Shown: positions 1 to 13,037, counted from the first letter of the stretch. The stretch: DNA of 64,000 nucleotides from Asparagopsis taxiformis (GCA_030407315.1 JALQPE010002141.1:1-64000), one strand, 5' to 3'. The notes: generated by a model from the sequence alone, not told the origin. Numbers and translations are program-made.

Positions 1-135
1 CGTCTGTGTTTTCGGAAGTGGACGCGGACGTCCAGTCTCTCTAGTACGGGTCCTAGTCGGCCCCGAGATTTACTAGAACAAATGAACGTCCGCGTCCGAA
101 AAAAAAAAAAAAATTTTTTGGATGCGGACGTCCAC

Positions 136-436
136 TTTCTCTAGTACGTTCGGCGGAATACTAGGACCCGACATCCACTTTCTCTAGTACGTTCGGCGGA
201 ATACTAGGACCCGACATCCAATTTCTCTAGTACATTCAGCGGAATACTAGGACCCGACATCCAATTTCTCTAGTACATTCAGCGGGATCCTAGGACCCGA
301 CATCCACTTTCTCTAGTACGTTCGGCGGAATACTAGGACCCGACATCCACTTTCTCTAGTACGTTTGGCGGAGTACTAGGACCCGACATCCAGTTTTTCT
401 AGTACGTTTGGCCGGATACTAGGACCCGACATCCAG
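136..436. repeat. 43-bp tandem array, 7 copies (left arm)
   Basis: Seven head-to-tail units, each holding the reverse complement of TCGGGTCCTAGTATTCCGCC and a CTAGTAC motif. Units differ by a few substitutions (for example ACTTTCT against AATTTCT), so this array is more diverged than the right-arm array. Confidence 0.9.
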
Positions 437-564
437 TATACAATATATCAGCAAAAACCCGGAGGGAAGAAATTACAGCGGATGGTAAATTAAGGGCCCA
501 TATCGGACCGTATTTTATTCTCTCATTTACGAAAACTGCTCGTATACAATACGTCTCTCTAGAA

Positions 565-690
565 TAGGAAATACATATCTGGTCAGAATAGGAAATAAAT
601 ACCCGGTTAGAATAGGAAATACGTATCAAGCCAGGATACGGAATATGTATCCAGCTAGAATATGGAATACGTATCCAGCCAGAATACAAA
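565..690. repeat. 24-bp tandem array (left arm)
   Basis: About five 24-bp units with the core AGAATAGGAAATACGTATCC, drifting toward the inner end (AGAATATGGAATACGTATCC). The reverse-complement counterpart lies at about 13117-13230 in the right arm. Confidence 0.8.
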
Positions 691-776
691 ATACCTGTCA
701 GCATACCGTCGATCACCCATCTCCCTCACTATCGCGTTCTCCCTACCATCCGAACGCCATGCACCACCATCCGCAC

Positions 777-2460
777 ATACTTCAAGAACCCTCACGACCT
801 AGATTACAAAAAAAATCTGCTCCTCCCAATACCATCCCCGCTTTCCTCGACACCACCCCAGCCCATTAAATCATCAAGACATGAAACACGAACATGGTCA
901 GCAAAATCTTACACGACTTGAAACCCACTCTTACTTCTATCGTATGCCTGAAAATATACACATACCAAAACACCTCACAGCTTCATTCCCCATCTTCCTA
1001 GATCCCTTCTTCACTCTCCCTGAGTCCTGCCATTCCTGCTTCACCACTCCTGCATCACATACACAACATCAACCCCAACAGTCAGATTCAAAAGCAACGC
1101 TTACCACGCCAGATATCTTAGAAAATCCCTTACTTACCTCTCATCCATCCTACACACAATACAAACCATGATCCAAAAACCTTGCAATGAATAATCAAAG
1201 TCAGCAGTCCATATCTTCGCAAAACAAGTCTTGGCGCTCAATGAAACTTACCTTCTGTCATCACCATTCCAGCATCACCTGCATAAAATCGAAATCAACC
1301 ACAACAGTCGGACTCAAAACCCACATGTCCCTCTCAGCATACTCTCAAAACTTCCGCACTTTCCTTCGCTCGACACAATACGCACCATGACTGGATAAGC
1401 TTCCAATGAATAAATATCGCATTAACTGCAATAGTCAGATTCGAAACAAACACTTCTCTCGATGCATACCCTCAGAACTCACTTACTCTCGTTTCATTCT
1501 ACACACAATACATACCAAAAGTCGAAAATCTCACAACCAACAAATGAAGTCAACATTCCGCATCTTCGCACCACCGGACTGCGCGCTAAATGCAACTTAC
1601 CTTCCGTCATCACCATTCCTGCATCACCTACAAAAAATCGAAATCAACAACAACAGTCGGACTGAAAACCCATGCTTCCCTCGCTGCATACCCTCAGAAC
1701 TCACTTACCCTCGTTGTATCCTGCACACAATAGAAACCATAAGTCAAAAATTGTACAAAAAAATGTAGTCAGCATTCCATATCTTCGCGCAACTTAACTA
1801 GGCGCTCAATGTAACTTACCTTCCGTCATCACCATTCCAGAATCACCTACACAAAATCAACATCAACCACAGCAGTCAGACTCAAAACCCACATTCCACT
1901 CACTGCACCCCTCAAATGCTCACCTACCTCCTTTCCACCCTTCAGCAAATATGCACCATGACTCACTAAGCTCCCAATAAATAAATATTGCATAAAAGAC
2001 GACAGTCACATTTAAAACAAACACTTCCCTCGCTTCATACCCTCAGGACGCACTTAACCTCTTCATCTCGTTGCATCATACAAACAATACAACCAATAAT
2101 TCACAAATCGTGCAACGAAAAAATGTAGTCAGCATTCCATTTCATCGCGAAACCCGTCTTTCAGCTCAATGAAACTTACCTTACTTCATCACTATTCCTG
2201 CACCACCTATACAACATCAAAATGAACCAGAACAGTCAGACTAAAAACCCATGCATCCCTTATTGCACACCCGCGAGACTCACTTACTTACCTGCCTCCC
2301 ATGGTTCACAACATGCAAACCATGACTCACGAAGCTTCTAATGAATCAATATCGCACATCAACGACAACAGTACGACTCAAAACACACGCTTCCCTCGCT
2401 GCATACTCTCCAAACTGGCATACTCACCGTCGTTCTATCCTCTACACCAAACAAAGGAAA
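777..2460. repeat. A/C-rich diverged higher-order repeat, no gene
   Basis: The top strand is strongly A+C-rich. A block resembling TTACCTTCCGTCATCACCAT followed by a CAGTCGGACT-like motif recurs at about 1250, 1599, 1817 and 2177, with an older copy near 1010, giving alternating spacings of about 350 and 215 bp. Short open frames on the plus strand reflect this composition and do not resemble proteins. No counterpart of this array was recognised in the right half. Confidence 0.6.
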
Positions 2461-2992
2461 CACGACCAAAGAACCTCAGCCAGTGACGGCGGAGAAGTGG
2501 AATTCCACAGGTTAACCTGCGGCGTCGACTGGACAGCTTTCAACGTCAGCTTAAGTCCTGCTGTGCATACTCCATATCATCGCCGGTATTGAGATTAATA
2601 ATGGCCCAAGCCATGGTCTCTGAACTCCCGAATGATGAGATCCGGATCGAGAACATCGGAATGGTATAATCATATATATCACAATCCATTTGCTTCCTTA
2701 AATGATCCCTGTAATATCCACTGTAAAGCACAAACTTATTCCATGAAGTTCGCAATTAATATAATTTTATTATTTCAAATGAATTAATTGAAAATCCATC
2801 TCCCACGGCGGTCATTCATCCTTCCAAGCGCACGTTGCCAGCAAAATGTGTGACCTAGCGGTGGTGATGATTGATCGCTCAGGCACATTCCACCATTGGG
2901 CTGCCAGAAGTGAGCACAAAACTGATACCCACAAAACCACGAGAACATTACAAACGAGGTCTCGAACGCACATTTGGAGTACAATATAAATA
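2461..2992. other. single-copy-looking spacer inside the element, no gene
   Basis: I see no repeat, RNA gene or convincing reading frame here. It separates the A/C-rich array from the left arm of the inner palindrome. Confidence 0.4.
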
Positions 2993-5177
2993 CTATACAA
3001 CAAACTCTACTCGCTATCTCAGACGACGCGGCTCACAAGTGGCGTAGTCCCAATTTTCCGTAACGCCTTTCCTGATGCTTAAAAGTAAAAAAACACGTCA
3101 AAACGTATATCAGAAATGAGTGCGAGAGTTTTCTGCACAGGAGATGCTGAGCCACCAAATTGATTTTTCGGGAAATTTTAGAATTTCTGGGCTGGCCAGC
3201 AATGCAATCGAGCTGGACATCCACCGGACGTCCATTTCAGGTTGATCGTGAGAGAGTAGGGCGGGACCATGATGAAACAAGGACCAAGACCTGTCCCTGA
3301 CGTGTTGAGCCTGAAATCGACCCTTCGTAAGACGCGATTTTGGCTTACAGTTAGTGCTTACAGAAGCCAGTGATGACCCCGGTCGGGGCAGCAGCAGCCG
3401 GTCCTGGGGCCGTTGTGGCCAAATTAGACACCTTGATTTGAATTGAAATTTGGGCTATTCTCAAAAACATGCACATGTGAACATGTTTTTGAGATGGGGG
3501 TCTGCCGTACGGCACAATCGACCCGCCCAAATCGATGATTTTTCACAATTTTTTTCTGCCCGAAATTTTAGAATTTCTGGGCTGGCCAGCACAGTGCAAT
3601 CGAGCTGGACATCCACAGGACGTCCATTTCAGGTGGTCGTGTGCTGCCCACATCCATGCATTGCAGCAACTAAGCAGGCGGGCTCACTACTCATACAAAG
3701 TGCACGGAATATGAGTAACGTGATGTGTGAGTGTTGTTTGTCGTGAGGATGTAAGGTGGGACCATGATGAAACAGGGAAGGAGAAAAAGATGTCTCCCTA
3801 GCATAACTTGGGCTTGAAGCCTGGAATCGACCCTTCGTGAGATGTGGCTTTGCTTACAGTTTGGTGCTTACAGAAGCCAGTGACGGCCCCGGCCGGGGCA
3901 GCAGCCGGTTCCTGGGGCCGTTGTGGCCAAATTAGACACCTTGATTTGAATTGAAATTTGGGCTATTCTCAAAAACATGCACATGTGAACATGTTTTTGA
4001 GATGGGGGTGTGCCGTACGGCACTTTCGACCGCCCAAATCGATATAATTTTGCAATTTTTTTCTGACTGAAATTTTAGAATTTCTGGGCTCGCCAGCAAT
4101 GCAATTGAGCTGGACATTCACCGGACGTCCATTTCAGGTTGGTCGAGTATTGCACATGGATACAGTTTTTGCAGCTATTTCTCAGCCCAACATTTTAGAA
4201 TTTCAGGGCTGACCAGCAATGTAACCGAGCCGGACTTCCACTGGACGTCCATTTCAAGTTAGGCTAGTGCTGCACATTTGCTCGCATCGCAGCAACTAAG
4301 CAAGTGTTGACAGCACCGAGATGCCATGCAGACAAGGGGGAATCGGCTGCAAACGGCTTCCCTGGTCGGCGGCGGATGTCTGGATGTGAATGGCTGCAAG
4401 CATGGAAATCTTGCTACCGCACAGCGCATACACACTGCAGCAGCACATCACTGACGCATGCGAAAGTTGTGGTGCTGCAGTGCGTGGTTGTTTGTGTGTT
4501 TGTGTGTTTGTGTGTGTATGACGAACCTTGTGGTATCCCTAGGCGTGCACTGGTTCAAAAAGTTTGGACTGCCCCATCGGTCGTACTTTGGCGCATTTAC
4601 ATGCATCGAGAACGACCAAGGAGGTAGAGCAGCAATCGCTGTTGGCTGAGCGTCCAAACTGGAGGGCTTGGGGCAATGGTTCTATAGCAGTCATTTATAG
4701 GACGCCCACCGTTGATGACTGAGATCCACGGTGGGTTTAGTATTCATGGTGTTGTCCTGCATTGGCGGACGTCGAAGACGAGTACTTCCAGTGAGCGTCC
4801 AAGGTGAACAGCTCAGCAGAGGATTATGATGTGGATGTGAAGGCATGGATGAGGCCAGCAGGAACGTTTCTGCAAGATGGGCGTGAGTGGGTAAGTGAGC
4901 GGGGAGGGGCCGCTCGGGGCGCTTGGTAGCTTCTGGGGCCGTTGTGGCCAAATTAGAATCAAGCCTATGTCCGGCGGACGTCCTGAATTGCTTTATTTTT
5001 GGGCTATTCTCAAAAACATGCACATGTGAACATGTTTTTGAGATGGGGGTGTGCCGTACGGCACTTTCGACCGCCCAAATCGATGTATTTTTGCATTTTT
5101 TTTCTGACTGAAATTTTAGAATTTCTGGGCTCGCCAGCAATGCAATTGCGCTGGTCATTCACCGGACGTCCATTTCC
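2993..5177. repeat. left arm of the inner palindrome
   Basis: This arm is the reverse complement of 7785-11585. It contains copies of a module with three marks: CCCAGAAATTCTAAAATTTC, GTGCCGTACGGCAC, and a hairpin CTCAAAAACATG...CATGTTTTTGAG. Module marks (minus-strand sense) lie near 3196 (partial), 3590, 4093, 4205 (diverged) and 5134. The arm carries far fewer modules than the right arm. Confidence 0.85.
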
Positions 5178-7784
5178 ATTTCAGATCTACTGGTTGCACT
5201 AGGCCTGAAAGTGTTTCTGGATAGGGCCGAATAACGACCTGGGCAGCACGCACTGCGTAAGATGATCTGTGTGATGCAGACTGCAAGGATTTCTATGGTG
5301 ATTCTGGCTGGGGAATGTGGTAAGCTTGATTGTTGCGTGGCTTTGTATCTCCTTGCCTGCCATTTTGCTTGGATATTTACACGAGCGATCAAACCGAAGA
5401 CGCCGACTCGGCACAACTACCAACTCTCCTAGCTTCGAGTCAGCGCCATCTAATTGCAACTTGTGACACTCAAGACGAATACGTTGTGCTGATCTCTGCA
5501 ATGAAAATTGAGTTAGTGCTGCAGTTCTTTTGGTCGATGCCAATATGCAGGGATACTGTTTACACCTTTTGGGAGTCAAGAAGTTCTCAGATTGCAAATC
5601 AAATCAGATCATGGTAGAATATCTGACTTTTCTCTCTTCCCTTCACCACATCTGCATCCGGAGCTGAGCCAAGCTGAGCTGGAGGGAACCCGGCCGCTGA
5701 CCCCTGTCATTCTCATAAAAATCTTTAATGCAATACTATTCGTGTATGGTAATGTAAGTGCTAATGAAAATGTATACAAGTCTAGAATAAACGTTGCAGT
5801 GGTTCTTTGTAGCTATCGATACTTGCTAAAAATCTGTAGCTTTTGCTTCTCGCATGGACGAGTTGCAGTCTTTGTGTTTGTTTCATTTCTGCCACAAACG
5901 AGAGGCAATCAGGGTCTGTGTGCACATAGAGAATGATTTAATATATGCGCTCATTGCCGTCGTAGATACTTTTAACAATGGCCAGTACGTTTCTCTCGGC
6001 CGCCGCCGGGTACGGTCGGACTGAAAGATCGGGGAGATGTGTGGAGAGTAGTGTTTGGATAGAGACGAACGTTGTGATGGATGGAATGGTGATGATTTCA
6101 TGCTGAAGCGATGGGAGATGGATGGATATGGTTGAATGAAATCTAGTATTCCGAAGGAGGCCTTTTCTCGAGGAAGAGGCATTATATTCTCACAAAGCAT
6201 GTAGATACTGGTTTCCAGTTTGGTATGCTATTGTAGCTCAATTCACATCTTATCTACACGTACGTATGGAGAGAGATCCAAGTGTGCGTGGCACAAGTCC
6301 AACGGTGAAACAACGCAGTATGAAACTACCACAGATAAGGCGGCGTACAAAATCCTCGACTCAAGGCAGCTCTCAGGCTTTCGTGAGCACCGACTTCGTT
6401 CCACCAAGATGTTGCGGAAATATGTGCTGGTCTAACTTGATACGACCATTGGACAGTTTTGCTCTCTAAGCAATGAGCGAAAAATCAATGATTGCGCGTG
6501 TCGTCGGTACGGTCTTGTAATGTTGGCTCAACCAATAACATCTAACGTTGAGTTATCCACCCTCCGCCGTGTCGTGTCGTAAATTTGCACAGAAAATTTG
6601 TTTCAAATCTTTGCTCCAATATCAGCTCAAATACGGCATTGATCTCCAGCTTCATCTGGACAGAAACACCGATCGCTCGATGTCTGTCTCAGATAAACCG
6701 CAGTCAAACGCCATGCGGAAAGTTTCATCGCTTCCCGTTGCGACTGAATCTGCAAACGCCACACAAAAATTTGCCCTTTCCGCGTCCGGAACGAACGCCG
6801 ACTACATGTCGTCAGGTTCCTGATCGACTGGATCGATGGAGCTTGCTCTGCAGGAGAGCAGGACAGGCGGTTTGTTATGCCTGGACAATTTCCATACCGA
6901 TCTCCCTTCTTGAGTGCAAAATTACGAGTCTAGAAATTGACCTGCATCGGCTGCTGTATCACATCTGTGCTAAGGATTGATGATACCCGTACCGCTGAGA
7001 AATTGCAGCTCTGGTAACGTGGGGATGATGTGCTGAACACGCAGAACGCTGATCCATAACGGGACTGCTTCATAGGCATAGTACGGAATGTATTGAGACA
7101 GCCCAAGCGAATTCAGGAGGGAGCACCAGGGCAGTGCGCGGTGACTCAGCAGATACCAGTGGTGAGTGGTCTAAATGGGGCTACACACGAGTTTGTCAAT
7201 GAACAGTCTAGTTTAGTTTGGAAATGTGTCGGATGGATGGTATGTTGTAAATGTCGACAGATTTGAGGAAGCGATAGAAGCAATCAGCACCGTGTAGTTG
7301 CATCAAGGCTTTAGTGGCCATTGCTAGAGAACTTTCTCCAATGCCCTTATTGCAGGATGGGCAGAAAACCCGGCCGGTTTCGAGATTGAAGAATTCATTG
7401 CGCAGATTGAATGAATGCAATTGACGGAGAATGCAGAAGTATACAATGGTATCGTTTTGCAGGGTGACGTAGGGGAAACATGTTGGGCTTGTTGGAAATG
7501 CTGAGAGCGATGATGAGATCCAGTCGTTTCCGTCGTAGATGGCAGTGCTTATTTTCTGCACGGCTAGCTTGTCTGCTGGGCGACTGGGCGGTATTGGCGT
7601 ACGATGAAGCGGGACTGGTGGTGTTTAAATGACATTTTTGTTTGAAGATGGATGTATGTGTGCGACTAGAATGTAGTAAGAGCATGAAAATGTTTATGTT
7701 TGATGGGCGTCGCATGTTGGGGGACTTTATGTCGTGTGGGGCAATAATGTATCAGGTATTTGAAGCAGACAGCAATCGCTTGAG
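5178..7784. other. single-copy core of the foldback element, with coding-like fragments on the minus strand
   Basis: This 2.6-kb spacer between the inner palindrome arms has no internal repeats. No intact gene is visible. Minus-strand stretches nonetheless read like protein: about 7640-7208 (ends ...RHISKLN, contains a CPSC motif), about 7170-6977 (contains LSQYIPYYAYEAVPLWISVL) and about 6815-6675 (contains SETDIERSVFLS). They lie in separate frames with stops between them. They may be exons or a decayed captured gene. I do not recognise a family. Confidence 0.35.
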
Positions 7785-8445
7785 CGCATATAGACGTCCG
7801 GTGAATGACCAGCGCAATTGCATTGCTGGCGAGCCCAGAAATTCTAAAATTTCAGTCAGAAAAAAAATGCAAAAATACATCGATTTGGGCGGTCGAAAGT
7901 GCCGTACGGCACACCCCCATCTCAAAAACATGTTCACATGTGCATGTTTTTGAGAATAGCCCAAAAAATAAAGCAATTCAGGACGTCTGCCGGACATAGG
8001 CTTGATTCTAATTTGGCCACAACGGCCCCAGAAGCTACCAAGCGCCCCGAGCGGCCCCTCCCCGCTCACTTACCCACTCACGCCCATCTTGCAGAAACGT
8101 TCCTGCTGGCCTCATCCATGCCTTCACATCCACATCATAATCCTCTGCTGAGCTGTTCACCTTGGACGCTCACTGGAAGTACTCGTCTTCGACGTCCGCC
8201 AATGCAGGACAACACCATGAATACTAAACCCACCGTGGATCTCAGTCATCAACGGTGGGCGTCCTATAAATGACTGCTATAGAACCATTGCCCCAAGCCC
8301 TCCAGTTTGGACGCTCAGCCAACAGTGATTGCTGCTCTACCTCCTTGGTCGTTCTCCGATGCATGTAAATGCGCCAAAGTACGACCGATGGGGCAGTCCA
8401 AACTTTTTGTACCAGTGCACGCCTAGGGATACCACAAGGTTCGTC

Positions 8446-8613
8446 ATCACAACACACAACACACAAACACACAAACACACAAACACACAAACACAAACAC
8501 ACAAACACACAAACACACAAACACACAAACACACAAACACACAAACACACAAACACACAAACAAACAAAACACACACACAAACACACAAACACACAAACA
8601 CACAAACACACAA
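8446..8613. repeat. ACACAA-type microsatellite
   Basis: About 165 bp of nearly perfect (ACACAA)n/(ACAAAC)n. The mirror position in the left arm (about 4485-4520) has only a short TG/TTTG run, so the tract expanded in one arm only. Apparent proteins across it are pure simple-sequence translations. Confidence 0.95.
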
Positions 8614-9479
8614 CAACCACGCACTGCAGCACCCAACTTTCGCATGCGTCAGTGATGTGCTGCTGCAGTGTGTATGCGCTGTGCGGTAGCAAGATTTCCA
8701 TGCTTGCAGCCATTCACATCCAGACATCCAGCCGCCGACCAGGGAAGCCGTTTGCAGCCGATTCTCCCTTGTCTGCATGGCATCTCGGTGCTGTCAACAC
8801 TTGCTTAGTTGCTGCGATGCGAGCAAATGTGCAGCACTAGCCTAACTTGAAATGGACGTCCAGTAGAAGTCCGGCTCGGTTACATTGCTGGTCAGCCCTG
8901 AAATTCTAAAATGTTGGGCTGAGAAATAGCTGCAAAACTGTATCCATGTGCAATACTCGACCAACCTGAAATGGACGTCCGGTGAATGTCCAGCTCAATT
9001 GCATTGCTGGCGAGCCCAGAAATTCTAAAATTTCAGTCAGAAAAAAATTGCAAAATTATATCGATTTGGGCGGTCGAAAGTGCCGTACGGCACACCCCCA
9101 TCTCAAAAACATGTTCACATGTGCATGTTTTTGAGAATAGCCCAAATTTCAATTCAAATCAAGGTGTCTAATTTGGCCACAACGGCCCCAGGAACCGGCT
9201 GCTGCCCCGGCCGGGGCCGTCACTGGCTTCTGTAAGCACCAACTGTAAGCAAAAGCCATCTCACGAAGGGTCGATTCCAGGCTCAGGCCCAATACGCCAG
9301 GGCGAATTTTTTCCTTGTTTCGACATGCTCCCACCCCACTTTCTCACGACAAACACTCTCACACATCACGTTACATGCTACGTGCACTTTGTATGAGCAG
9401 TGGGCCCGCCTGCGTGGTTGCTGTAATGCGTAGATGTGAGCAGCATACGAACAACCCAGAATGGACGTCTGGTGGATGT

Positions 9480-11480
9480 CCGGCTCAATTGCATTGCTGG
9501 CGAGCCCAGAAATTCTAAAATTTCGGGCAGAAAAAAATTGTGAAAAATCATCGATTTGGGCGGGTCGATTGTGCCGTACGGCAGACCCCCATCTCAAAAA
9601 CATGTTCACATGTGCATGTTTTTGAGAATAGCCCAAATTTCAATTCAAATCAAGGTGTCTAATTTGGCCACAACGGCCCCAGGAACCGGCTGCCGCCCCG
9701 ACCGGGGCCGTCACTGGCTTCGGTAAGCACTAACTGTAAGCCAAAATCGCGTCTTACGAAGGGTCGATTCCAGGCTTCAAGCCCAAGTTATGCTAGGGAG
9801 ACATCTTTTTCCCTGTTTCATCATGGTCCCACCTTACATCCTCACGACAAACAACACTCACACATCACGTTACTCATATTCCGTGCACTTTGTATGAGCA
9901 GTGGGCCCGCCTGCTTGGTTGCTGTAATGCGTAGATGTGGGCAGCACACGAACAACCCAGAATGGACGTCTGGTGGATGTCCGGCTCAATTGCATTGCTG
10001 GCGAGCCCAGAAATTCTAAAATTTCGGGCAGAAAAAAATTGTGAAAAATCATCGATTTGGGCGGGTCGATTGTGCCGTACGGCAGACCCCCATCTCAAAA
10101 ACATGTTCACATGTGCATGTTTTTGAGAATAGCCCAAATTTCAATTCAAATCAAGGTGTCTAATTTGGCCACAACGGCCCCAGGAACCGGCTGCCGCCCG
10201 ACCGGGGCCGTCACTGGCTTCGGTAAGCACTAACTGTAAGCCAAAATCGCGTCTTACGAAGGGTCGATTCAGGCTTCAAGCCCAAGTTATGCTAGGGAGA
10301 CATCTTTTTCCCTGTTTCATCATGGTCCCACCTTACATCCTCACGACAAACAACACTCACACATCACGTTACTCATATTCCGTGCACTTTGTATGAGCAG
10401 TGGGCCCGCCTGCGTGGTTGCTGTAATGCGTAGATGTGAGCAGCATACGAACAACCCAGAATGGACGTCTGGTGGATGTCCGGCTCAATTGCATTGCTGG
10501 CGAGCCCAGAAATTCTAAATTTTCGGGCAGAAAAAAATTGTGAAAAATCATCGATTTGGGCGGGTCGATTGTGCCGTACGGCAGACCCCCATCTCAAAAA
10601 CATGTTCACATGTGCATGTTTTTGAGAATAGCCCAAATTTCAATTCAAATCAAGGTGTCTAATTTGGCCACAACGGCCCCAGGAACCGGCTGCCGCCCCG
10701 ACCGGGGCCGTCACTGGCTTCGGTAAGCACTAACTGTAAGCCAAAATCGCGTCTTACGAAGGTCATCCAGGCTTCAAGCCCAAGTTATGCTAGGGAGACA
10801 TCTTTTTCCCTGTTTCATCATGGTCCCACCTTACATCCTCACGACAAACAACACTCACACATCACGTTACTCATATTCCGTGCACTTTGTATGAGTAGTG
10901 AGCCCGCCTGCTTAGTTGCTGCAATGCATGGATGTGGGCAGCACACGACCAACCTGAAATGGACGTCCGTGGATGTCCGGCTCAATTGCATTGCTGGCGA
11001 GCCCAGAAATTCTAAAATTTTCGGGCAGAAAAAAATTGTGAAAAATCATCGATTTGGGCGGGTCGATTGTGCCGTACGGCAGACCCCCATCTCAAAAACA
11101 TGTTCACATGTGCATGTTTTTGAGAATAGCCCAATTTCAATTCAAATCAAGGTGTCTAATTTGGCCACAACGGCCCCAGGAACCGGCTGCCGCCCGACCG
11201 GGGTCATCACTGGCTTCTGTAAGCACCAACTGTAAGCCAAAATCGCGTCTTACGAAGGGTCGATTTCAGGCTCAACACGTCAGGGACAGGTCTTGGTCCT
11301 TGTTTCATCATGGTCCCGCCCTACTCTCTCACGATCAACCTGAAATGGACGTCCGGTGGATGTCCAGCTCGATTGCATTGCTGGCCAGCCCAGAAATTCT
11401 AAAATTTCCGAAAAATCAATTTGGTGGCCCAGCATCTCCTGTGCCGAAAATTCCCGCGCTCACTTGTGATATACGTCTAG
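9480..11480. repeat. four tandem ~500-bp modules (right arm only)
   Basis: CATTGCTGG of each module starts at 9491, 9993, 10492 and 10989, spacings of 502, 499 and 497 bp. Each unit contains an internal hairpin, a CGTACG-centred palindrome and a GCTGC...GGGGCCGT segment. Three of these units have no counterpart in the left arm. Confidence 0.9.
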
Positions 11481-11585
11481 ACGTGTTTCGCACTTGTACG
11501 CATCAGGGAAGGCGTCACGGAAGGTTGAGACTACGCTACTTGTGTACCGCGTCGTCTGAAATAGCGAGTAGTGTTTGTTGTATAG

Positions 11586-13037
11586 TTGTGGAGTATGCGT
11601 CTGGTGGTTTGTAAAGCTTGCAGAACGGGATAGGGATGTGGGTGGCTCCATTTTATGAATACATGAATACAAATATTCAGGGTTGACGAAGCGGAAAGGC
11701 ATACGCTCATACATGTATGAGTTTGCATAGTGGAGAAAATATTTACATCGAAATTTACATGGAAGAGATGGAGGTTTTAAGGATGAGGTATGAGAGGAAG
11801 AAAATTCTTCTGTGGTATGAGGATGTGTTCTGTGGGGGGGTGGATGGAATCTTGGGATGGGATGGTACAGGGGGAAGTGGAAATGTACGGAGTGCGGGTT
11901 TAGATTGGAGTGTGATTCGGAGAGGAGTGCCGACAAGCATATTATGGGGATTGGGGAGACGCTGCGGGGTGTTGGGGTAGTGAGGGCGGAGGAGGTGTTT
12001 AGGTGGGACCGTAGGAGGGTGCGGTTGAAGGCCCCGAGAGGAGGGGGTTTTAGGAAAGTGAGGAGAAAGAGGTGGGAAGGGGGGTGGCGTCTGTTCTGGC
12101 TGTGGTGAGTGGGGATGTGATGGGGAAGAAGAGGGTTATTGTATTTGGGGAGGGAGGGGAGTGGGGAGGATGGGTGCGAAGTGGGGGGTTGATATGTGTT
12201 TCAGAGCGGGGAGGTTTCTGGGGAGACGGCGGGGGAGCGGGAGCGTGGGCCGGTGGTGGTGGTGGGGTGTATACGGTATCGAAGATGCGGATGGCGTGGG
12301 GGCATGGAGCAGGTGAGGGAGGGAGGGGTGGAGCAGGTCGAAGAGTAAGCTGCAGGGGAAGTTTGTGGAGAGGGCGAAGGAGAGGGGTTGAAGGTAGAGG
12401 AGAGAGGGTATTGAAGAACAATACGTTGCAAAGGTGATGGGGGAGAGCATGGTCGAGGGGATAGGGGATGTTTTTCCCTATTCTGAGGTAGTAGTATGAG
12501 GACTGGTTATAAGAAATCTGTACGGTAGAGCAGAAAAGTAGGTATGGAATGGAGGTGTGCACCGTGGAAGCGGGGATAGGTAGCTGAAAATGCGTTCTAG
12601 AGTGGTATTGGGGGTGTTTGAGGTACAGTACGGGGGAGGTGAGCACCAAATGGAAGGGGGTGTGAGCGAGAGGATGAAAAAATTAAAGACAAAATTGGAG
12701 TCGACCGACAAGGAAAAATAGAGTGGTCGCCGTGATGGATGCGGACATCCATGTCGAGCAAGGCGGCAGAAATTTCTGGGGTCGAAATTTTGAATTTCTG
12801 AACCGGCGCCCGTCCTAGGTTGACATAGACATGGCGGAAGTCCATCCCGAGGGGGACATCCGTGGTACTAGAAACAATGAATGTCGTCCTAGTAATACTA
12901 GACGTACTAGACCGCATGGACGTCCGGATCTAGGCGGACATCCAAAAATACTGGAGAACATGGACGTCCCGCCTAGTAATACTAGGTGTACTAGAGGTTG
13001 TGGACGTCCGCGTCCATTTCCGAGAACACAGACTGTG
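11586..13037. other. G-rich gene-free segment ending in an element-end-like motif
   Basis: The top strand is G-rich with long GGGGAG runs. Open frames here are low-complexity. From about 12735 the sequence becomes a patchwork of degenerate CTAGTAATACTAG and GGACGTCC motifs. At 12995-13033 it carries a diverged copy of the terminal sequence (GGACGTCCGCGTCCATTTCC then GAGAACACAGAC), in the same orientation as the real right end. Confidence 0.6.

Larger units (their letters stand above)
1..776. repeat. left terminal inverted repeat of the giant element
   Basis: This arm pairs with 13038-13965. It holds, from outside in: a GGACGTCC-rich end, an A-run/T-run (about 101-118), seven 43-bp tandem units, a unique stretch, and a 24-bp tandem array. 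Homology stops near 776; beyond that the left side is A/C-rich and the right side has unrelated sequence. The arms differ in length mostly because of tandem copy number. Confidence 0.85.
7785..11585. repeat. right arm of the inner palindrome
   Basis: Reverse complement of the left arm with extra material. Module marks lie near 7827, 8890 (diverged), 9003, 9491, 9993, 10492, 10989 and 11378 (partial). The outer ends match at 2993-3080 against 11500-11585, and the inner ends at 5150-5177 against 7785-7810. Confidence 0.85.

Noticed and set aside
136..436. CRISPR array
   Set aside because: The 43-bp units are directly tandem with no unique spacers, no cas genes are present, and the genome is eukaryotic.
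8242..8778. Cys/Val- and His/Thr/Asn-rich frames across 8446-8613
   Set aside because: Simple-sequence translation of the ACACAA microsatellite.
3450..11235. A recurring short protein beginning MGYSQKHAHVNMF
   Set aside because: It follows the repeated DNA module in both arms, is truncated differently in each copy, and crosses the DNA hairpin; there is no sign of protein-level constraint.
12050..12649. 199-residue proline-rich minus-strand frame
   Set aside because: Composition follows the G-rich top strand; no domain-like pattern and no conserved start.
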